64,000 bases of DNA from Coprobacter tertius (lineage in GTDB: Bacteria > Bacteroidota > Bacteroidia > Bacteroidales > Coprobacteraceae): NCBI RefSeq assembly GCF_024330105.1, contig NZ_JANDHW010000007.1:152452-216451 (forward strand), read 5' to 3'. A program made the translations under genes and the position numbers. A model generated the notes under the pieces. It saw only the letters and a program-made list of their open reading frames with translations. It did not search any database and was not told the origin of the DNA. Shown here in pieces: positions 9,386-19,690 of this stretch (positions are counted from its first letter, which is position 1; the number at the start of each line of letters is the position of its first letter).

Positions 9386-10672
9386 ATGAAAAAAATAGGT
9401 CTTGTCATACAACGAGAATATATTAACAGAGTAAAGAAAAAATCATTTATTCTGATGACTTTTTTAGCCCCTTTATTAATGGGTTCCTTGATTATGGTCC
9501 CTTTATGGCTCTCTTCTTTTTCCGATAACACAACACGTAACATTTATGTGATAGACAGCACAGGACTATATGCCGATGTGTTTCGATCTTCCGATAATTA
9601 TACATTCAGTTACTCGAAAAACAACTTTTACCCCGACCGCCAAACTGATCAACCTTACGCGTATATAGTAATTACCGATAATTTGCTTACCCACCCGAAA
9701 AGTATCGCCATATATTCAGATAAACAGGTAAGTCTCGACTTTAAGAAATCGATACAAGACCGAATGAACCAATGGTTAGGTGAACAAAAACTCCTATCCT
9801 ATAACATACCGGAAATAAAAAAAATTATCGAAAATACAAAAATCAATATCGATATACCGACTATCGTTCTTAACCAAGATGGTAGCAGGCAAGAAACCTC
9901 AGCCGAGTTTGCTACTTTGATCGGTATGTCCAGTACTTTGATCATCTACCTTTTTCTACTCCTTTATGGGGCACAAATCATGCAAAGCGTAATGCAAGAA
10001 AAAACCAACCGCATTGTAGAAATTATGGTGTCCTCAGTAAGGCCATTCGACCTCATGTTCGGCAAAATCATTGCTGTTGGACTCGTCGGGCTTACCCAGC
10101 TTTTTCTATGGCTAATACTTTTTTCCATTCTTATTATTTTTTTCGGCATAACATTCGGTATTTCAGAAATTTCAGCTCTTGCATCCGGACAACTGACATC
10201 AGCCACACTGATACAAAATAACGAAATCTTACAAATGATATCAGGCATACCCTTTACAAACCTCATTTTTTCCTTTATATTCTATTTTATCGGAGGTTAT
10301 TTACTTTATGCATCCGTTTTCGCTGCAATCGGATCGGCTGTTGATACCGAATCAGATACACAACAATTTATGATACCGGTTACAGTCCTCATCATTTTTG
10401 CACTTTATACAGGATTATATAGCGCTCAAAATCCTGATGGGCCGCTTGCTCTTTGGTGTTCATTCATTCCATTTACTTCTCCTATCGTAATGATGGTAAG
10501 AATTCCGTTTGGAGTTCCTTTTTGGCAAATCATTCTTTCCCTGTTAATTCTGGCTGGAACAGCGATCTGCTCTATCTGGGCATCAGGACGCGTTTATCGT
10601 ATCGGAATATTGATGTACGGAAAGAAAAACAATTATCATGATCTGCTAAAATGGATAAGATCTAAAAATTGA
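9386..10672 (+). CDS. ABC transporter permease, NatB-like (ABC-2 family)
   Basis: Membrane partner of the preceding ATPase, 428 residues. One N-terminal TM (about residues 20-45, SFILMTFLAPLLMGSLIMVP) is followed by an extracytoplasmic domain of about 130 residues and then at least five TM segments from residue 183 onward (STLIIYLFLLLYGAQIMQSV, GLTQLFLWLILFSILIIFFG and others). The conserved QEKTNRIVEIMVSSVRPFDL motif of NatB-type permeases lies just after the second TM. The spacing shows an operon with dnaG and the ATPase. No terminator is evident after it; the 224-bp gap that follows holds the mutA promoter and leader. Confidence 0.92.
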   Translation: MKKIGLVIQREYINRVKKKSFILMTFLAPLLMGSLIMVPLWLSSFSDNTTRNIYVIDSTGLYADVFRSSDNYTFSYSKNNFYPDRQTDQPYAYIVITDNLLTHPKSIAIYSDKQVSLDFKKSIQDRMNQWLGEQKLLSYNIPEIKKIIENTKINIDIPTIVLNQDGSRQETSAEFATLIGMSSTLIIYLFLLLYGAQIMQSVMQEKTNRIVEIMVSSVRPFDLMFGKIIAVGLVGLTQLFLWLILFSILIIFFGITFGISEISALASGQLTSATLIQNNEILQMISGIPFTNLIFSFIFYFIGGYLLYASVFAAIGSAVDTESDTQQFMIPVTVLIIFALYTGLYSAQNPDGPLALWCSFIPFTSPIVMMVRIPFGVPFWQIILSLLILAGTAICSIWASGRVYRIGILMYGKKNNYHDLLKWIRSKN

Positions 10673-10761
10673 TGTTATATTCTATCTTGTAAAACGGTAC
10701 CAAAAACACATCATTTCATTGTTTTTATTATAGAAAAATTTCTTTATTAAAAAGGAATACC

Positions 10762-10769
10762 TATTTTTG
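10762..10769 (+). promoter_or_regulatory. -7 box of the mutAB operon (TATTTTTG)
   Basis: Full match to TAnnTTTG. It predicts a transcript start near 10776 and hence a 5' leader of about 120 nt before mutA. I see no convincing -33 element at the expected distance. Confidence 0.6.
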
Positions 10770-10775
10770 TGTAGG

Positions 10776-10856
10776 TCTTTCGCACCGGCAAAATAAAAAA
10801 TTGCCGGAAAACCGTCCTTTATAGAATAGGACTATATGGCAACGGCGAAGAAAGTC
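10776..10856 (+). ncRNA. Candidate structured 5' leader of mutA
   Basis: Beginning at the predicted start site, CTTTCGC (10777-10783) can pair with GC...GAAAG (10845-10854, three-nt bulge). This encloses a perfect hairpin CCGGCAA/TTGCCGG (10785-10807) and a second one GTCCT/AGGAC (10814-10832). The result is a three-way junction shape, reminiscent of a riboswitch aptamer. It has no cobalamin-riboswitch box that I can recognise. Ligand and function are unknown. Confidence 0.4.
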
Positions 10857-10896
10857 TTTTTGTACTTAAATCACAAAAAACTAACAGACAAACACT

Positions 10897-12753
10897 ATGG
10901 CAGATTGTAGAGAAAAGCTGTTCGACCAATTTCCCCCGGTTAGTACCGAAGAATGGATGGAAAAAGTGACAGCAGACCTGAAGGGCGCCGACTTTAATAA
11001 GAAACTCGTGTGGCGCACAAACGAAGGTTTCAGTGTAAAACCTATGTATAGGGCAGAAGATACCGAAAACCTGAGAATAACAAACTCTAAACCGGGTGAA
11101 TATCCCTATATCAGAGGAACAAAAGATAACAACGACTGGCTTATCAGACAAGAAATAGAGGTTACCGATGTTATATCAGCAAACTCAAAAGCAAAAGAAA
11201 TATTGGGTAAAGGTATCAATTCGATCGGATTCCATCTACAAGCAGAAAATATCACTTCCGAGAAAATCGCCCTTTTGCTAAAAGGTATCGATCCTGAAAC
11301 AACAGAACTCAATTTTCACTCATGCGTAAAACATGCAAAAAAATTAGTGGAAATTCTTAGTGAGTATTTTAAACAACAAAAAATTGATACACAAAAAACA
11401 AAGGGTTCGATTAACTATGATCCTTTTAAACGTTTGCTGAAACATGGTCGCGACTTCGAAGGCATAGCCTCATTAGCTGCAGATCTTATTAAAGCAGCCG
11501 CAGGATTGCCCAAATATCGCATACTCTCTGTAGACGCATATCTGCTAAATAATGCGGGTTCTTATATTTCCCAAGAACTCGGATTTGCACTTGCTTGGGG
11601 AAACGAATGGCTATCCTCTCTTACCGACGCAGGCTTGAGTGCAGATGATGTTGCTAAAAAAATTAAATTCAACTTCGGCATTTCCTCTAATTATTTTATG
11701 GAAATCGCCAAATTCAGAGCCGCCAGAATGCTTTGGGCACAAATCGTATCGGCCTATTCACCTGCTTGCAGTTGTGCTCCCAAAATGAAAATACATGCAC
11801 AAACCTCACAATTTAATATGACAATTTATGATGCGCATGTAAATTTATTACGTTCTCAAACCGAAACTATGTCTGCAGCATTATCGGGTGTAGACTCTAT
11901 TACGGTAACACCTTTTGACATTACTTATAAAGAGCCTGATGATTTCTCGGAAAGGATTGCCAGAAATCAGCAACTTTTATTAAAAGAAGAATCTCATTTC
12001 GATAAAATAGTCGATCCTGGAGCAGGATCTTATTATATAGAAAATCTTACCGTATCGATCGCAGAACAAGCGTGGAAACTATTCCTCGAAACAGAAGATA
12101 AAGGCGGATTCTATCAGGCATTGAAAAGTGGATTTATACAAGATCAGATCAATGCCTCATCAATAGCAAGACACGCTGCTATTGCCAAACGAAAAGAAAT
12201 TCTTTTGGGAACGAACCAGTACCCTAACTTCAACGAAACCGCCTTTCAAAAGATTAAAAAAGAATCGAATGGTTGCGGTTGCAAATCACATGGATGTATT
12301 CCTGACTTCCCCACCCTCAATTTCAGCCGCGGAGCGAGTGACTTCGAAACATTAAGACTGGCAACAGAAAAATCAGGCAAACGTCCCAACGTGTTTATGC
12401 TCACAATCGGAAACTTGGCAATGCGTCTGGCTCGATCACAATTTTCTAGTAACTTCTTCGCTTGCGCTGGATATAAAATTATCGACAATCTCGGTTTCGA
12501 TACTATACAAGCAGGCGTCGATGCCGCAATAAAAGCCAAAGCCGATATCGTCGTTCTTTGTTCGAGTGATGAAGAATACGCGACATTAGCACCCGAAGCC
12601 CAAAAAGTACTAGGAGACAAAGCTATTCTGGTTATCGCCGGAGCTCCCGAGTGCATGGAAGAATTGAAATCTCAAGGCATAGACCAATTTATAAATGTAC
12701 GCAGTAACGTACTCGAAACATTGCAGGCATTTAACGCTAAATTATCAATTTAA
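10897..12753 (+). CDS. mutA: Methylmalonyl-CoA mutase small (beta) subunit
   Basis: Non-catalytic partner of MutB in the succinyl-CoA/methylmalonyl-CoA interconversion of propionate metabolism. The 618 residues show the TIM-barrel domain ([23 protein letters not shown]) and a C-terminal flavodoxin-like domain (from about 480). The DxHxxG cobalamin motif is absent: where MutB has GQDGHDRG this protein has [11 protein letters not shown], as is usual for the small subunit. An unusual cysteine-rich segment CGCKSHGC (residues 460-467) lies in the linker between the domains. It is translationally close to mutB (17 bp). Confidence 0.95.
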   Translation: MADCREKLFDQFPPVSTEEWMEKVTADLKGADFNKKLVWRTNEGFSVKPMYRAEDTENLRITNSKPGEYPYIRGTKDNNDWLIRQEIEVTDVISANSKAKEILGKGINSIGFHLQAENITSEKIALLLKGIDPETTELNFHSCVKHAKKLVEILSEYFKQQKIDTQKTKGSINYDPFKRLLKHGRDFEGIASLAADLIKAAAGLPKYRILSVDAYLLNNAGSYISQELGFALAWGNEWLSSLTDAGLSADDVAKKIKFNFGISSNYFMEIAKFRAARMLWAQIVSAYSPACSCAPKMKIHAQTSQFNMTIYDAHVNLLRSQTETMSAALSGVDSITVTPFDITYKEPDDFSERIARNQQLLLKEESHFDKIVDPGAGSYYIENLTVSIAEQAWKLFLETEDKGGFYQALKSGFIQDQINASSIARHAAIAKRKEILLGTNQYPNFNETAFQKIKKESNGCGCKSHGCIPDFPTLNFSRGASDFETLRLATEKSGKRPNVFMLTIGNLAMRLARSQFSSNFFACAGYKIIDNLGFDTIQAGVDAAIKAKADIVVLCSSDEEYATLAPEAQKVLGDKAILVIAGAPECMEELKSQGIDQFINVRSNVLETLQAFNAKLSI

Positions 12754-12770
12754 TCGAAAGACACAGAAAA

Positions 12771-14915
12771 ATGAAACCTGATTTCAAAAATATAAATATA
12801 ACAACTGATGCGTTTACAGTTTCAAACTGTAATAATAACGCACCAAAATCGGAACAGCCGACATGGCTTACTCCGGAATTAATCCCGGTAAAACCCATCT
12901 ATACCAAAGAAGATCTCGAAGGTATGGAACATCTTAACTATGTAGCTGGTTTACCACCTTTTTTAAGAGGGCCGTACAGTGGTATGTACGCAATGCGTCC
13001 ATGGACGATACGTCAATATGCCGGATTTTCAACAGCAGAAGAATCGAATGCATTTTATCGACGAAATTTAGCATCAGGCCAAAAAGGATTGTCGGTGGCA
13101 TTCGATCTTGCGACACACCGGGGATATGATGCCGATCACGAACGTGTAGTAGGAGACGTAGGTAAAGCCGGCGTTTCCATTTGCAGCCTCGAAGACATGA
13201 AAGTACTTTTCGAAGGAATACCCTTGAATAAAATGTCTGTATCTATGACCATGAACGGTGCTGTTTTACCAATCATGGCTTTCTATATCAATGCCGGACT
13301 CGAACAAGGTGCCAAACTGGAAGAAATGGCCGGTACGATTCAGAACGATATTCTGAAAGAATTTATGGTACGTAATACATACATATATCCTCCCGAATTC
13401 TCGATGCGTATTATCGCCGATATTTTTGAATTTACTTCGCAATATATGCCTAAATTCAATTCGATCTCTATTTCGGGTTACCATATGCAAGAAGCCGGCG
13501 CAACTGCCGATATAGAACTGGCTTACACATTGGCCGATGGGCTTGAATACTTGAGAGCCGGAGTAAATGCCGGAATGGATATCGACTCATTTGCCCCCCG
13601 GTTATCATTCTTTTGGGCAATTGGAATGAATTATTTTATGGAAATTGCTAAAATGCGTGCTGCACGTATGTTGTGGGCGAAAATCGTAAAACAATTCAAT
13701 CCTAAAAATCCTAAATCATTAGCGTTGCGTACTCACTCACAAACTTCGGGATGGTCTTTGACCGAACAAGATCCCTTTAATAATGTAGGACGTACTTGTA
13801 TAGAAGCAATGGGTGCAGCACAAGGTCATACGCAATCGCTACATACCAATGCCCTCGATGAAGCGATTGCTCTGCCAACCGATTTTTCAGCTCGTATCGC
13901 CCGTAATACCCAGATATATATACAAGAAGAAACGTATGTAACTAAAGAGGTAGATCCTTGGGCAGGATCATATTACGTAGAATGGCTGACTAACGAATTG
14001 GCGCATAAAGCCTGGGAACACATTCAGGAAATCGAGAAACTCGGCGGTATGGCGAAAGCTATCGAAACGGGATTACCTAAATTACGGATCGAAGAAGCTG
14101 CCGCCCGCACACAAGCCCGAATCGACTCCGGTAAACAAACGATTGTCGGCGTAAACAAATATCGTCTCGAGAAAGAAGATCCGATCGATATTCTCGAAGT
14201 GGATAATACCTCGGTACGAAAACAGCAAATCGCACGTCTCAACGACTTAAAAGCTCACCGTGACGAAAACGCTGTAAAAGAAGCATTAGCTGCAATTACA
14301 GAATGTGTAAAAACAAAAAAAGGAAATTTGCTCGACCTTGCCGTAAAAGCAGCAAAAGTAAGAGCTACTTTAGGAGAAATATCTGATGCCTGCGAAGTTG
14401 TCGTAGGACGTTATAAAGCAATTATAAGAACTATTTCAGGCGTGTATTCTTCAGAAACAAAACAAGATGCCGATTTTATCAGGGCAACTCAACTGGCCGA
14501 AAAATTCGCGAAAAAAGAAGGTCGTCAACCCCGCATCATGATCGCAAAAATGGGCCAGGACGGACACGACCGCGGTGCAAAAGTGGTTGCGACAGGTTAT
14601 GCCGATTGTGGATTTGACGTCGATATGGGCCCATTATTTCAAACCCCGGCAGAAGCTGCACGGCAAGCTGTTGAAAACGACGTACATGTTTTAGGAGTAT
14701 CTTCCTTGGCTGCAGGACATAAGACATTGGTACCCCAAGTAATCGAAGAACTTAAAAAACTCGGTCGAGAAGATATAATCGTAATTGCTGGTGGTGTAAT
14801 ACCCGCACAAGACTATAATTTCTTATATGAAGCGGGTGTAGCTGCAATATTCGGCCCGGGTAGTTCTGTTTCTAAAGCGGCATGTCAAATTCTTGATATT
14901 TTACTCGACGAATAA
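12771..14915 (+). CDS. mutB: Methylmalonyl-CoA mutase large (alpha) subunit
   Basis: Adenosylcobalamin-dependent catalytic subunit, 714 residues. Substrate and radical residues of the family are visible: Y83 (RQYAGFS), R201 ([11 protein letters not shown]) and H238 ([10 protein letters not shown]). The C-terminal B12 domain carries the DxHxxG motif at D597-x-H599-x-x-G602 ([10 protein letters not shown]) and the downstream [11 protein letters not shown] and AGGVIP loops that cradle the nucleotide tail. In Bacteroidales it converts succinyl-CoA to methylmalonyl-CoA on the way to propionate. The operon ends in a strong hairpin at 14940-14971. The epimerase and the Na+-pumping decarboxylase are not in this window. 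Confidence 0.97.
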   Translation: MKPDFKNINITTDAFTVSNCNNNAPKSEQPTWLTPELIPVKPIYTKEDLEGMEHLNYVAGLPPFLRGPYSGMYAMRPWTIRQYAGFSTAEESNAFYRRNLASGQKGLSVAFDLATHRGYDADHERVVGDVGKAGVSICSLEDMKVLFEGIPLNKMSVSMTMNGAVLPIMAFYINAGLEQGAKLEEMAGTIQNDILKEFMVRNTYIYPPEFSMRIIADIFEFTSQYMPKFNSISISGYHMQEAGATADIELAYTLADGLEYLRAGVNAGMDIDSFAPRLSFFWAIGMNYFMEIAKMRAARMLWAKIVKQFNPKNPKSLALRTHSQTSGWSLTEQDPFNNVGRTCIEAMGAAQGHTQSLHTNALDEAIALPTDFSARIARNTQIYIQEETYVTKEVDPWAGSYYVEWLTNELAHKAWEHIQEIEKLGGMAKAIETGLPKLRIEEAAARTQARIDSGKQTIVGVNKYRLEKEDPIDILEVDNTSVRKQQIARLNDLKAHRDENAVKEALAAITECVKTKKGNLLDLAVKAAKVRATLGEISDACEVVVGRYKAIIRTISGVYSSETKQDADFIRATQLAEKFAKKEGRQPRIMIAKMGQDGHDRGAKVVATGYADCGFDVDMGPLFQTPAEAARQAVENDVHVLGVSSLAAGHKTLVPQVIEELKKLGREDIIVIAGGVIPAQDYNFLYEAGVAAIFGPGSSVSKAACQILDILLDE

Positions 14916-14939
14916 TATCGTATTGAATTTTTAAATACT

Positions 14940-14971
14940 AAGGGGCTGTCCAAAAAGTCGGATAGCCCCTT
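14940..14971 (+). terminator. Terminator hairpin after mutB
   Basis: A 12-bp stem AAGGGGCTGTCC / GGATAGCCCCTT with one G-U pair and an 8-nt loop; the following U-tract is weak (TGCTGTAATTT). Confidence 0.65.
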
Positions 14972-15254
14972 GCTGTAATTTACAGTTCAGTAGTAAAAGA
15001 AGAAAAGTTATCCTTATTCCCTGATAGAAAAAATAATAATCTCAAGTTTATTGAATGATATTTATTTATAGACTTACACGCTGTAAGTTAAAAAATAAGA
15101 AGTTGATTTTTTCGACTTACATTTTTTCTCATTACTTAATTTAACATATTTATTTTCCAATAGAATATTTTTCTACAAGAAAATATTTGTATATTTGCAA
15201 TGATATTTGAGAAACAACTCAAGTAAAACAATATTTTCAATAAATAATAACAAC
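14972..15254. other. AT-rich intergenic stretch before the ferredoxin gene
   Basis: With the mutB terminator this makes a 339-bp gap. A short inverted repeat around ACTTACACGCTGTAAGT (near 15073) and the ferredoxin -7 box are the only structures I see. No open frame with codable character and no tRNA. Confidence 0.5.
15190..15197 (+). promoter_or_regulatory. -7 box of the ferredoxin gene (TATATTTG)
   Basis: Full match to TAnnTTTG, 57 bp before the ATG at 15255. Because the predicted start site (about 15204) lies beside the TTG at 15207, the longer reading frame starting there is unlikely to be used. Confidence 0.6.
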
Positions 15255-15440
15255 ATGGCAATTAAAATAAATCCAGACCTTTGTCCACAAAATCATCGTT
15301 GTCCCCTTATAAAAATGTGCCCTAAAGAAGCTATTTCACAAGTCGGGAACCAATTACCACAAATCTCCGAGGAAAAATGCATCGAATGCGGAAAATGTAT
15401 AAAATCATGCGGCATGCATGCAATAAGCTTTTACCATTAA
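15255..15440 (+). CDS. Ferredoxin-like [4Fe-4S] protein with seven cysteines
   Basis: A 61-residue electron carrier. The second half has the classic C42-x2-C45-x2-C48-x3-C52. The first half is atypical: C10-x5-C16-x5-C22-P, with H14 between. One complete [4Fe-4S] cluster (C42, C45, C48 plus C22) is expected. A second would have only C10, C16 and C52 as Cys ligands, so it must use another ligand, be a [3Fe-4S], or be absent. I chose the ATG at 15255 (MAIKINPDLC). It lies 94 bp upstream of the DoxD-DoxA gene on the same strand, suggesting a shared redox job. Confidence 0.85.
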   Translation: MAIKINPDLCPQNHRCPLIKMCPKEAISQVGNQLPQISEEKCIECGKCIKSCGMHAISFYH

Positions 15441-15534
15441 CTATTGTTTATTTATCTTATTTTTCAATAACATAAATATATACACCATATTATTAAAAAA
15501 TAAAATTTATATTTATATGAAAATATAGAATATT

Positions 15535-16572
15535 ATGGGAAACTTAAACAAAAAAGATGAAATTGGCAGTTATGCCCTGTCGGGAATGTTTACTTTATCA
15601 TTAAGATTAATTGTAGGATGGACCTATTTTTCGGCATTCTGGAGAAGAGTAGTTCTTGAAAATAAACTAATTCCTGACGATCCCGGATATATAGGTGAAA
15701 AATTCAACCACTTCTTACCTAATTCGATCGGAATAAAACCAATAATAGAATATTTGGTAAGTAACCCCGATTTACTTTGGTGGGCAATGATCATATTTAC
15801 AATCATCGAAGGTATTGTCGGTTTATTATTCATGTTAGGTTTTTTAACCCGATTGATGAGCATCGGTATATTTCTACTTGCAGTCGGTATACTCTCGGGA
15901 TCGGGATGGTTAGGAACAACCTGTTTAGATGAGTGGCAAATCGGTATTTTAGGAATGGCTGCAGGATTCACACTATTTTTTACCGGAGGTGGTAAATATT
16001 CATTAGATGCATTGCTATCAAACAAAGTTCAATTTTTTCAAAAAAACAAATACATCCCCTGGATTACTTCTGGTGCACTGCCTGTAAATGATAAAATATT
16101 AAAAAAAGTATTCTTATCGGGTACAGTGTTAGTATTTGGTTTCTCACTATTCACCAATCAGGTTTTTCACGGTGGTGTATGGGGAAAACTACATAACAAA
16201 TCGGTAAAGCCCAAAATTGAAATAACCGAAAGTGCCATTAAAAATGAGACTCTCTCATTCACAATATACCGCACCGAAGGAGTAGACGTATACGGATCTT
16301 TTTTAATTGGATTAACTTTAAAAGCCCCTAATGGAAATATTGTATACCAAAAAAACGGAGATGAACTGGCTGAATTCCCACCCCAAAATATTATAAACAA
16401 ATATGTCGCAAAAATCAAACCGGGAAAACACAGTTTAGTAATCCCTCTCGGAAGTAAAGCCGAAATAAAGATTCGAGATCCCAAAATACAAAATCTTCTT
16501 AAAGGTAAATATGTATTGATTCTTACCGATATCAGCGGACTTACCTGGAGTAAAGAAATAACCGTTAATTAA
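15535..16572 (+). CDS. Fused DoxD-DoxA (thiosulfate:quinone oxidoreductase-type) membrane protein
   Basis: The 345 residues contain a DoxX/DoxD-like N-terminal half with four or five TM segments (SLRLIVGWTYFSAFWRRVV, WAMIIFTIIEGIVGLLFML, SIGIFLLAVGILSG, GILGMAAGFTLFFTGGG, VFLSGTVLVFGFSLF) and a roughly 115-residue extracytoplasmic C-terminal domain resembling DoxA. In Acidianus DoxD and DoxA are separate subunits that oxidise thiosulfate and reduce quinone. The fused form is known in Bacteroidota, but its substrate there is not established. It follows the seven-Cys ferredoxin, a plausible electron partner. No obvious terminator follows. Confidence 0.85.
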   Translation: MGNLNKKDEIGSYALSGMFTLSLRLIVGWTYFSAFWRRVVLENKLIPDDPGYIGEKFNHFLPNSIGIKPIIEYLVSNPDLLWWAMIIFTIIEGIVGLLFMLGFLTRLMSIGIFLLAVGILSGSGWLGTTCLDEWQIGILGMAAGFTLFFTGGGKYSLDALLSNKVQFFQKNKYIPWITSGALPVNDKILKKVFLSGTVLVFGFSLFTNQVFHGGVWGKLHNKSVKPKIEITESAIKNETLSFTIYRTEGVDVYGSFLIGLTLKAPNGNIVYQKNGDELAEFPPQNIINKYVAKIKPGKHSLVIPLGSKAEIKIRDPKIQNLLKGKYVLILTDISGLTWSKEITVN

Positions 16573-16692
16573 TTCTGAGCATTTTTTTGAACTCATATTT
16601 TTTTGCCCTAATACCGAGTAATACAAGATATAGGGAGCTTGTAAAACAAGTTATTTATTATACGATAATCCCTGTGTTTTTATAAAAAGTAA

Positions 16693-16700
16693 TATATTTG
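16693..16700 (+). promoter_or_regulatory. -7 box of radA (TATATTTG)
   Basis: Full consensus match. It covers the in-frame TTG at 16698, so that codon would not be transcribed, and this fixes the radA start at the ATG at 16725. Confidence 0.65.
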
Positions 16701-16724
16701 CCTTATCAACCAGAAATTAGAAGA

Positions 16725-18092
16725 ATGGCAAAAAATAAATCGGTATATGTATGCAGCAGTTGTGGCGCCGATTCTCCAAAATGGATCGGGAAATGTCCCG
16801 TTTGTGGAGAATGGAATACTTATGTCGAAGAAGTCTTAACAAAAAAACCAGTAAATAAAACAGTCTATGTCTCTGAAGAGAATCGAAAAATAAAACCGCT
16901 ACGGCTTCACGAAATCGTTACCAGCGAGGAAGTACGTATCGACCTGCATAATACTGAACTAAACCGGGTATTAGGGGGCGGTTTGGTTCCGGGATCACTG
17001 GTTCTTATTGGCGGCGAGCCTGGAATCGGCAAATCTACACTTGTATTGCAGACTGTTTTGGGAATAGCTGATAAAAAAATACTTTATATATCCGGAGAAG
17101 AAAGTGCACGACAATTGAAACTACGAGCCGACCGGTTAGATAGTTCCAATGCGGATTGTTATATCGTATGCGAAACTTCCCTCGAAAATATTTTCGTACA
17201 CATTAAAAATACAAAACCAGATATCGTCATTATCGATTCGATACAAACCATTTCAACTGAAACTATCGAATCTTCTCCCGGTAGTGTATCCCAAGTACGG
17301 GAATGTTCAGCATCGATTTTAAAATTCGCAAAAGAAACGGGAACCCCGGTTATCCTCATCGGACATATTAATAAAGAAGGCAGTATCGCTGGACCAAAAG
17401 TTCTGGAACATATTGTGGATACTGTTTTACAATTCGAAGGAGATCAACATTATATGTACCGTATATTACGCTCGATAAAAAACCGTTTTGGAAGCACAGC
17501 AGAGTTGGGTATTTACGAAATGCGACAAAACGGACTCCGGGAAGTAAGTAACCCGTCGGAATTATTACTATCACAAAATCATGAAGGACTAAGCGGTGTA
17601 GCTATCGCAGCCGCGATTGAAGGAATCCGGCCTTTCCTGATCGAAACGCAGGCATTGGTAAGTACTGCTGCCTATGGGACTCCTCAACGTTCTGCAACTG
17701 GATTCGACCTGAGACGTATGAATATGCTCTTAGCGGTTCTCGAAAAACGAGTCGGTTTTAAACTGGCACAAAAAGACGTATTCTTAAATATTGCAGGCGG
17801 TTTAAGAGTAAATGATCCGGCTATGGATCTGGCGATTATAAGTTCCATACTTTCCTCAAATATGGATGTAGCTATTGAAGGCCAAACCTGTATGACAGGA
17901 GAAGTAGGACTTTCGGGAGAAATAAGACCGGTAAATCGGATAGAGCAAAGAATTCTCGAAGCCGAAAAATTAGGATTCGGGCACATTGTTATTCCATATA
18001 ATAATCTGAAAGGATTCGATTCGAAAAAACTTAACATCGAGATTATCCCTGTAAAAAAAGTAGAAGAAGCTTTCAGACAACTATTCGGATAA
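16725..18092 (+). CDS. radA: DNA repair protein RadA (Sms)
   Basis: A DnaB-like/RecA-like ATPase that drives branch migration of recombination intermediates. The 455 residues have an N-terminal zinc finger (C10, C13, C24, C27), Walker A GGEPGIGKS (96-104), the diagnostic KNRFG motif (252-256) and the C-terminal Lon-protease-like domain (AAAIEGIRPFLIETQALV onward, without the protease dyad function). Start set by the -7 box directly upstream. It heads a probable three-gene transcript with an FAD enzyme (16 bp) and cstA (22 bp). Confidence 0.96.
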   Translation: MAKNKSVYVCSSCGADSPKWIGKCPVCGEWNTYVEEVLTKKPVNKTVYVSEENRKIKPLRLHEIVTSEEVRIDLHNTELNRVLGGGLVPGSLVLIGGEPGIGKSTLVLQTVLGIADKKILYISGEESARQLKLRADRLDSSNADCYIVCETSLENIFVHIKNTKPDIVIIDSIQTISTETIESSPGSVSQVRECSASILKFAKETGTPVILIGHINKEGSIAGPKVLEHIVDTVLQFEGDQHYMYRILRSIKNRFGSTAELGIYEMRQNGLREVSNPSELLLSQNHEGLSGVAIAAAIEGIRPFLIETQALVSTAAYGTPQRSATGFDLRRMNMLLAVLEKRVGFKLAQKDVFLNIAGGLRVNDPAMDLAIISSILSSNMDVAIEGQTCMTGEVGLSGEIRPVNRIEQRILEAEKLGFGHIVIPYNNLKGFDSKKLNIEIIPVKKVEEAFRQLFG

Positions 18093-18108
18093 ACATAACC
18101 AATTAAAA

Positions 18109-19668
18109 ATGATAAAAGAAATACAGTTAAGGCTTCTGCCGCAACAGGCAGCTTCTGAACAGGTTATCGCACAATATATCAGTAAAAGTCGTGGCATCGA
18201 TTTAAATTCTATAAAAGCAGTTCATACGTTGAAACGCTCGATTGATGCGCGCCAAAAGACTATATACGTAAACATTTCTGTAAGAGCCTATATAAACGAA
18301 ATTCCCGATGACGATGAGTTTAAGCGCATAACTTACCCTAACGTAGAAGAAAAAGAAAGAGTTATCGTCGTAGGTGCAGGACCAGCCGGATTATTTGCAG
18401 CATTACGTCTGATAGAACTCGGGATATGTCCCATTATTATTGAACGGGGGAAAAATGTACATGATCGAAAAAAAGACATTGCCCTTATCAGTCGTAACCA
18501 AACAGTAAACAGCGAATCAAACTATTGTTTTGGTGAAGGTGGTGCAGGCGCATACTCAGACGGAAAACTTTATACCCGAAGTAAAAAAAGAGGATCGGTA
18601 AACCGCATCCTTCATATTCTTTGTCAACACGGAGCCAGCATTTCTATTCTATCAGATGCACATCCACATATAGGAACCGATAAATTACCGTCGATAATCG
18701 AAAACATACGTAACCAGATTATTTCTGCAGGTGGAGAAGTTCACTTCGATACCCGCATGGATAAACTCATCATAAAAAACGGAGAAATAATAGGAATAGA
18801 AACTCACAAAGGAAAAATATATACTGGTAAAGTAATTCTGGCAACTGGACATTCGGCCCGTGATGTATATTATCATCTATACAATTCGGGTATTCCCATA
18901 GAAGCTAAAGGTATAGCCGTAGGCGTACGCCTCGAACACCCTCAGGATCTTATCGACCAAATACAATATCATAACCCAAACGGACGAGGGAAATACCTTC
19001 CGGCGGCAGAATATAATTTTGTAACACAGATCGGAGGAAGAGGAGTATATTCCTTCTGCATGTGTCCAGGAGGTTTTATCGTACCAGCGGCAAGTGGCCC
19101 CGAACAAATAGTCGTAAACGGAATGTCGCCTTCACACCGAGGATCGAAATGGGCAAATTCGGGAATGGTGGTAGAGATAAAACCTGAAGATATTCCCGAC
19201 TATTCAATACATGGAAATTTAGCCGTAATGAAATTCCAAGAAGAACTCGAGAGATTGTGTTATGTAAACGGGAATTGCAAACAAACCGCCCCGGCACAAC
19301 GAATGACAGACTTCGTAACCCGTAAAGGATCATTCGATCTTCCGGAAACTTCATATACTCCGGGAGTCATTGCCTCTCCCCTTCATTTTTGGATGCCGGA
19401 ATTTATAACCACCCGTTTACAAGAAGGATTTAAATATTTCGGTAAAATATCGAAAGGTTTTTTAACCAGGGAAGCATTAATGATAGGAGTAGAAAGTAGA
19501 ACTTCTTCTCCGATACGCATTCCCCGAGACAAGGAAAAATTAGAACACATCACGATAAAAGGCTTATACCCATGCGGAGAAGGTGCCGGATATGCAGGTG
19601 GTATCGTTTCTGCAGCAATCGATGGCGAACGATGTGCCGAAGCATTAGCCGCATCATTGTCAAAATAA
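18109..19668 (+). CDS. FAD-dependent oxidoreductase (COG2509 type)
   Basis: A 519-residue cytoplasmic flavoprotein. About 85 N-terminal residues form a ferredoxin-like/NusA-type extension; the Rossmann dinucleotide motif is VVGAGPAGLFAALR (87-100), followed by E/R ADP-binding residues (IIERGKNVHDRKKDI). The second FAD motif is LYPCGEGAGYAGGIVSAAIDG near the C-terminus. The conserved GEGGAGAYSDGKLYTR stretch is typical of this poorly characterised dehydrogenase family. Substrate unknown. It lies between radA and cstA with short gaps. Confidence 0.9.
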   Translation: MIKEIQLRLLPQQAASEQVIAQYISKSRGIDLNSIKAVHTLKRSIDARQKTIYVNISVRAYINEIPDDDEFKRITYPNVEEKERVIVVGAGPAGLFAALRLIELGICPIIIERGKNVHDRKKDIALISRNQTVNSESNYCFGEGGAGAYSDGKLYTRSKKRGSVNRILHILCQHGASISILSDAHPHIGTDKLPSIIENIRNQIISAGGEVHFDTRMDKLIIKNGEIIGIETHKGKIYTGKVILATGHSARDVYYHLYNSGIPIEAKGIAVGVRLEHPQDLIDQIQYHNPNGRGKYLPAAEYNFVTQIGGRGVYSFCMCPGGFIVPAASGPEQIVVNGMSPSHRGSKWANSGMVVEIKPEDIPDYSIHGNLAVMKFQEELERLCYVNGNCKQTAPAQRMTDFVTRKGSFDLPETSYTPGVIASPLHFWMPEFITTRLQEGFKYFGKISKGFLTREALMIGVESRTSSPIRIPRDKEKLEHITIKGLYPCGEGAGYAGGIVSAAIDGERCAEALAASLSK

Positions 19669-19690
19669 TTTTTTAAACCCAAATCTTATT

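Noticed and set aside
10673..10896. Cobalamin riboswitch before mutA
   Set aside because: No B12-box-like sequence is seen and the leader (about 120 nt) is too short for the usual cobalamin aptamer plus platform.
12246..12656. Long minus-strand frames inside mutA and other genes
   Set aside because: They are antisense to strongly supported coding regions with complete family motifs and show no homology I recognise.
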